From the NCBI GenBank assembly GCA_029250425.1, contig JAQXFF010000106.1, positions 1 to 16,574 of the forward strand: DNA of 16,574 nucleotides, written 5' to 3'. Positions 13,042-16,574 of this stretch are shown here, piece after piece (within the stretch, counting starts at the first letter, position 1; every line of letters starts with the position of its first letter). Source of the DNA: Candidatus Thalassarchaeaceae archaeon. Its GTDB lineage: Archaea; Thermoplasmatota; Poseidoniia; Poseidoniales; Thalassarchaeaceae. The position numbers and the translations under genes are program-made. The notes below the pieces were generated by a model. The model ran no database searches. It saw only the letters and a list, made by a program, of their open reading frames with translations, and was not told the origin of the DNA.

Positions 13042-14316
13042 ATGCGAATGAGCCAAAAGAGCGCCCCTACGTTCTTCGCAACCTTTTGCATCTGCCTTCT
13101 TCTGTCTGGATGTTTGTCTTCAGAAACCTCAGATCCTGAGGAACCGGAATGGATCGTTCTGATTGACCCCATTATAGGAGCAGGCGACCACCCCCCAGTC
13201 GTTGCCAATATTCGAATAATCGACGGCCCATCGGGTCAAATGATTGCGTTTACTGAACCTTTGGAAGGAACATTTAGCACAGTATCCCCCCCATCATGCA
13301 CAGCATACGATTCTGATGAATGCGTGTTTGAATCATACAATTTGTCTGAAAACTCCACATTTGCACCAGTGCGAATTACCCACGGTTCGGTTGGAGAAAA
13401 CAACACTTCTGTTTGGATTATTTCTGACATTGGAATATTGTACCCTTCCAACGAAAAACAAGGGCGAGTCATCCTTTACGACTACTATTCGCAAGAATCA
13501 ACTACAGTAATCGAAGGCATTGGTCGTACGGTTTGCGCCGAGCCTGGAGATTTTGATGGTGATGGCGATGATGACCTCACACTCTGTGAATTTGGCCACG
13601 ATGAAGGAACAGTATCTTGGCTTGAAAACGAAGAAGGAAATTGGACTCAACATATTTTGGACCCCCGGCCAGGGAGCATTCAGGCCATACCTGTAGATGT
13701 GGATGGCGATGATGACTTAGACATCGTCGCCGTGCTATCTCAGAACGTCGAAGAAGTCATGCTGTATCGCAACGATGGCACTGGCAATTTCACCTCTGAA
13801 TCACTATTTCACTCAAATTTGACGTATTATGGAATGAGCGGTCTACGCATTGCTGACTTAGACAAAGATGGTGACAACGACATCATCTTCACCAATGGAG
13901 ACACAATGGATTTTGACACACCATCCGGTATTAACCCGCATCATTTGCATGGTGTGGCTTGGTTAGAAAATAACGGAGTTGGAGAATTCACTTATCATGA
14001 CCTTACTCGCAACTGGGGTGCTTACGATACCGCTATTTCGGATATTGATAACGATGGAGATCTTGACATGGTACTAATCTGTTTACAGATGGAGGGGCAA
14101 TTCCCCATTGAAACAGAACGGACACAAATTATTCTTCTTGAACAACACGATTCGATGTGGATTCGACACGATATCACGACAACAGATCCACACAGAATGC
14201 TAACAATCGCCCCAATCGATCGTGACAGTTTCCTTGTCGCAAGCCACGATTCAATGAATCAGGGCGGTGATTTGTTTACACTTGCTGAATTGACATTGAC
14301 CTTCACCTCACCCTGA
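13042..14316 (+). CDS. Secreted lipoprotein with FG-GAP/VCBS calcium-binding repeats
   Basis: Cell-surface protein of 424 residues. From ATG 13042 (or ATG 13048): a short basic N-terminus, hydrophobic core FFATFCICLLL at 11-21 and lipobox LSGC with C24, predicting lipid attachment to the outer membrane face, followed by a Ser/Glu/Pro tether. The C-terminal half contains four FG-GAP/VCBS-type loops with Asp at alternating positions, as in integrin-like beta propellers: DFDGDGDDDL from about 170, DVDGDDDLDI from about 219, DLDKDGDNDI from about 272 and DIDNDGDLDM from about 334. These bind calcium and usually mediate adhesion or carbohydrate and protein contacts. The frame continues upstream to 12838 inside the flavoprotein gene, but that extension precedes the signal peptide and is rejected. 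It begins 52 bases after the flavoprotein stop without a clear promoter or ribosome binding site. Confidence 0.88.
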   Translation: MRMSQKSAPTFFATFCICLLLSGCLSSETSDPEEPEWIVLIDPIIGAGDHPPVVANIRIIDGPSGQMIAFTEPLEGTFSTVSPPSCTAYDSDECVFESYNLSENSTFAPVRITHGSVGENNTSVWIISDIGILYPSNEKQGRVILYDYYSQESTTVIEGIGRTVCAEPGDFDGDGDDDLTLCEFGHDEGTVSWLENEEGNWTQHILDPRPGSIQAIPVDVDGDDDLDIVAVLSQNVEEVMLYRNDGTGNFTSESLFHSNLTYYGMSGLRIADLDKDGDNDIIFTNGDTMDFDTPSGINPHHLHGVAWLENNGVGEFTYHDLTRNWGAYDTAISDIDNDGDLDMVLICLQMEGQFPIETERTQIILLEQHDSMWIRHDITTTDPHRMLTIAPIDRDSFLVASHDSMNQGGDLFTLAELTLTFTSP

Positions 14317-14321
14317 GTCGA

Positions 14322-14329
14322 TTTATCAT
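14322..14329 (+). promoter_or_regulatory. TATA-like box of the HIT gene
   Basis: TTTATCAT is centred about 25 bases upstream of the ATG at 14351, exactly where a TATA box would be if the transcript begins at the start codon. No Shine-Dalgarno is close to the ATG, so a leaderless message is likely. Confidence 0.55.
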
Positions 14330-14350
14330 AGGTGTCGTCATCGGACAGAC

Positions 14351-14785
14351 ATGGAAGAGGCCACGCTGTTCACCAAAATCATCCGCGGCGAAATTCCATC
14401 GTCGAAAGTAGCAGAAGGTGAGACATGGTATGCATTTCTCGACATTTATCCAAGACGAGCAGGTCACACATTGGTGATTCCAAAAGAACAGGCGCAACAC
14501 ATTGCTGACCTTTCCCCCGCAAGCCTTCATGGTTTGATGGAAGGCGTCGTTGAAGTTCAAAGGCGTTTGACAGCAGAGTTTGGCACAAGCGACTTCTCCG
14601 TAGGGGTACACGATGGCCCTACTGCCGGACAAGAAGTGCCCCATGTTCACATCCATGTCTGTCCACGTACATTTGGTGATGGTGGCCTCACATTGATGGC
14701 TTGTTGGCCGAATTCCCCAGCACCAGGCGGAGATCCCGACTTTGCCGTTTTGGCTGAACTATCCGAGCGTCTCCAAGCTCATTGA
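14351..14785 (+). CDS. HIT-family nucleotide-binding hydrolase
   Basis: Histidine-triad protein of 144 residues, a soluble enzyme that binds nucleotides and typically cleaves nucleoside phosphoramidates, AMP-amines or dinucleoside polyphosphates. The fold signature is complete: FTKIIRGEIPSSKVAEGE at 7-24 (the conserved F-x-I-x-G-E-I-P-S start), AFLDIYPRRAGHTLVIPK at 28-45, and the triad HVHIHV at 98-103 with H98, H100 and H102, the middle or last acting in catalysis. Length is typical for HINT/Hit proteins, with a short C-terminal extension. It is preceded by a TATA-like box and followed after 24 bases by the second acyltransferase gene, so they may form a two-gene operon. The substrate cannot be inferred from sequence. 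Confidence 0.94.
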   Translation: MEEATLFTKIIRGEIPSSKVAEGETWYAFLDIYPRRAGHTLVIPKEQAQHIADLSPASLHGLMEGVVEVQRRLTAEFGTSDFSVGVHDGPTAGQEVPHVHIHVCPRTFGDGGLTLMACWPNSPAPGGDPDFAVLAELSERLQAH

Positions 14786-14797
14786 TATCGACTCAAC

Positions 14798-14802
14798 AGG
14801 TG
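14798..14802 (+). promoter_or_regulatory. Shine-Dalgarno of the second acyltransferase
   Basis: AGGTG lies seven bases before ATG 14810 in the 24-base gap after the HIT stop, which suggests translation from an internal position of a shared HIT-acyltransferase message. Confidence 0.5.
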
Positions 14803-14809
14803 TGATATA

Positions 14810-16348
14810 ATGGCGAAGAAAACAGTTCAATCTGGTGACGATGGAGCAGTTGATCATCATGGGGACGCTCTTCCTCCTCTGTCAAAAAGCGCATCCCAAA
14901 TCGATGTTGGTAAAATTGAAAGTAAGAGACGCCATTCAAAAAAACCAGGGGATCACCCTGGAATACTTTGGTTTTACCACATGATCATAGGGTTGTGTAA
15001 ATCGGCCATGAGGCAACAATTTCGATCCATTGAAGTGACTGGACGCGAACATATTTCCAAAGATGCAGGAATTCTTACAGTCGGTTGGCATACCAATGCT
15101 CTGATTGATCCTACAGCCATCGTAGTCACGCAACCAAAAACGCTGGTATTTGGCGGCCGCCACGATTTAATCACACGCCCAATCATAGGCCCAATCACCT
15201 CCTTTTCTGGTTCACAGCCAGTAATTCGTCAAGCGGAACTTGCTCGAGGTGGAACATCTAGTGAAGCAGCGAAGCAGATTAATTCCAAGACAATGCTAAC
15301 ACTTGCTGAATGTATTGCACATGGGCATGGTACCGCATTATTCCCTGAAGGAACTTCACATGAAGATTCCAAAATGAGGCGCCTCCGCACGGGTCCGATG
15401 CGTTCGGTTATTGCAGCCAATTCAATTGCGCACGAGAAGGGTTTACCCGAACCGCACCTACTACCAGTGGGCCTCCATTATCGCCAGTCATGGTTTTTCC
15501 GAACCGATGCATGGGTCGAGTATGGGGAACCCATTCGTCTTGCTGATGCGATCCATCCCGAAGAAGAACGAAAGCAATTGATAGAAGGGGAGTGGATTGA
15601 AGCTCCAGCGGACAGAGTCAACAAATTACGAGATCAAGTTAGAGATCGCCTCACCCCAATGACACCAGATGCAGATTCATGGGATGAATATCGGTCCTGG
15701 CATATCCTTGGCCATTTGCGAGCAATCACATCCAATTCATCCCACAATTCGTGGAAGGACGAAGTTCTCGCAGCCCGCAAGATTCGAAATGAAATTCGCG
15801 GTGGCGATGACGTACTTACATCTCTACAACCTGTCGCTGAACGAATCGGGAAGACACTCCATTCTACTGGTTTAGACGGGCGGGTCCTCAATTCAAATGG
15901 ACTCCGAGAAGCACGAATCGTAGAACATTTAGCCATTCTACCTGCATTGATTTTAGCGATTATTGCAGCGCCATTGACTTTGATTGGCAGTGGTCTTATG
16001 ATTTTCATTGGAAAAGTCCTTGGAGATAATACAGACGAAGGTCTAGACGCTCGAACCACATATCATTTCCTTGCGTCTCTACTTGGGCCATTGATTATTT
16101 GGCCAATCCCCATCACAATTTTCATCATCACAGCGATTCTTGGACCTTGGGCAATTCCAACAGTACAAATTTTCATTGTAGCAGCATGCCTCCCCATCGC
16201 CTTCCATCTTTCCAACAAAGTTGCCATCATCGCATGGGATTTACACGTTATTTCCCGCGATGCTCGCCGCCTCAGCAGGTTTCATCGCAATTCCGACTCC
16301 CAAATCATCTCCAAAGACATTGCAAATTTGCTCGCTGCGCTGAAATAG
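14810..16348 (+). CDS. PlsC/GPAT-like phospholipid acyltransferase, second copy
   Basis: A 512-residue paralogue of the protein at 842-2461, with the same order of domains. A polar N-terminus (1-50) precedes a short hydrophobic segment (ILWFYHMIIGLC, about 52-63). The acyltransferase core has GWHTNALIDP with H94 and D100 (H-x5-D), SGSQPVIR at 133-140 as the counterpart of PVxR, FPEGTSHE at 178-185 followed by RRLRTG, and LPVGLHYR at 218-225. Then come a long helical linker and about three hydrophobic segments at about 373-405, 421-447 and 449-470. It is expected to be an integral membrane enzyme acylating glycerol-3-phosphate or a lysophospholipid; the substrate is unproven. The N-terminal segment is longer than in the first copy. 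The start is fixed by AGGTG upstream. It follows the HIT gene by 24 bases. Confidence 0.9.
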   Translation: MAKKTVQSGDDGAVDHHGDALPPLSKSASQIDVGKIESKRRHSKKPGDHPGILWFYHMIIGLCKSAMRQQFRSIEVTGREHISKDAGILTVGWHTNALIDPTAIVVTQPKTLVFGGRHDLITRPIIGPITSFSGSQPVIRQAELARGGTSSEAAKQINSKTMLTLAECIAHGHGTALFPEGTSHEDSKMRRLRTGPMRSVIAANSIAHEKGLPEPHLLPVGLHYRQSWFFRTDAWVEYGEPIRLADAIHPEEERKQLIEGEWIEAPADRVNKLRDQVRDRLTPMTPDADSWDEYRSWHILGHLRAITSNSSHNSWKDEVLAARKIRNEIRGGDDVLTSLQPVAERIGKTLHSTGLDGRVLNSNGLREARIVEHLAILPALILAIIAAPLTLIGSGLMIFIGKVLGDNTDEGLDARTTYHFLASLLGPLIIWPIPITIFIITAILGPWAIPTVQIFIVAACLPIAFHLSNKVAIIAWDLHVISRDARRLSRFHRNSDSQIISKDIANLLAALK

Positions 16349-16369
16349 GTTGCCGCCCGCCACCCCTTC

Positions 16370-16574
16370 ATGGCGGCCCGTGAAATCGAAGAGCGCGTTC
16401 GAAATTGGTTGTCAGGCGAAGGCCTTGAAATCAAAGAGCGCGACGACCCGCGCGCAGATTTCCATTTTTTAGTCAGATACCCACCCACTAAACATGGGCA
16501 CATGTTCAATGTGCTTTCGCCAAAGGAAAGAAACCTCCTAGTCATATCCAGTGTGACACAAGTTGACTCAGGTC
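16370..16574 (+). CDS. Start of an uncharacterized archaeal protein (3' partial, possibly DUF2299)
   Basis: An open frame of 68 codons begins at ATG 16370, 21 bases after the acyltransferase stop, and runs off the window edge. The visible N-terminus has REIEERVRNWLSGEGLEIKE, then DDPRADFHFLVRYP and MFNVLSPKERNLLVISSVTQ. This pattern of a helix ending in W-L-x-x-E-G, followed by D-P-x-x-D-F-x-F and beta strands, recalls the small archaeal DUF2299 family of unknown function. That match is from memory and uncertain. It probably starts a gene co-directional with the acyltransferase. Confidence 0.6.
   Translation, partial: MAAREIEERVRNWLSGEGLEIKERDDPRADFHFLVRYPPTKHGHMFNVLSPKERNLLVISSVTQVDSG

Overview
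The window most likely comes from a planktonic marine archaeon, probably Marine Group II (Poseidoniales) or a relative within Thermoplasmatota. This is inferred from gene content; no database search was possible. The archaeal or archaeal/eukaryotic signature genes are Dph5 diphthine synthase, a Trm5-type tRNA methyltransferase, the 49-residue RNA polymerase subunit Rpo12 (RpoP), a free-standing glutaminase subunit of GMP synthase, a replication factor C small-subunit-like ATPase and two archaeal-looking tRNAs. They are mixed with genes of bacterial flavour: a cystathionine gamma-synthase-family enzyme, two glycerolipid acyltransferases, a succinate-dehydrogenase-like flavoprotein and an FG-GAP lipoprotein. 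Coding density is very high, and no gap without a gene exceeds about 130 bases.

Layout. Bases 1-2825 run on the plus strand: the 3' part of a PLP enzyme, a large membrane acyltransferase and a small two-helix membrane protein. Bases 2826-5327 run on the minus strand: dph5, followed downstream by a 558-residue protein of unknown function. The stop codon of that protein directly abuts the stop codon of the small membrane protein. From 5382 to the right edge everything is on the plus strand except the two tRNAs. In order these are trm5, tRNA-Asp (minus), a proline-rich/coiled-coil/class II aldolase-like protein, guaA glutaminase, rpoP, an RFC-like ATPase, tRNA-Arg (minus), a four-helix membrane protein, the divergent flavoprotein, the FG-GAP lipoprotein, a HIT hydrolase, a second acyltransferase and the start of a further gene.

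Functional themes. A large part of the window serves information processing: EF2 diphthamide, tRNA m1G37, two tRNAs, an RNA polymerase subunit and a clamp-loader-like ATPase. Around this lie two paralogous acyltransferases with the H-x5-D active-site spacing used on glycerol-phosphate acceptors. That is notable in an archaeon, whose lipids are normally ether-linked isoprenoids. Three proteins look like altered versions of known enzymes: the SdhA-like flavoprotein has lost most catalytic residues, the aldolase-like protein lacks one zinc-ligand histidine, and the RFC-like ATPase has a rearranged Walker B motif.

Regulation. Archaeal TATA-like elements of the form TTTAT-N-A lie about 25-55 bases before several starts. 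One AT-rich box lies midway between the divergent tRNA-Asp and the aldolase-like gene and could serve both. Good Shine-Dalgarno sequences precede dph5, the 558-residue gene, the flavoprotein gene and the second acyltransferase; other genes appear leaderless or operonic. I found no CRISPR array, insertion sequence, integrase or rRNA.
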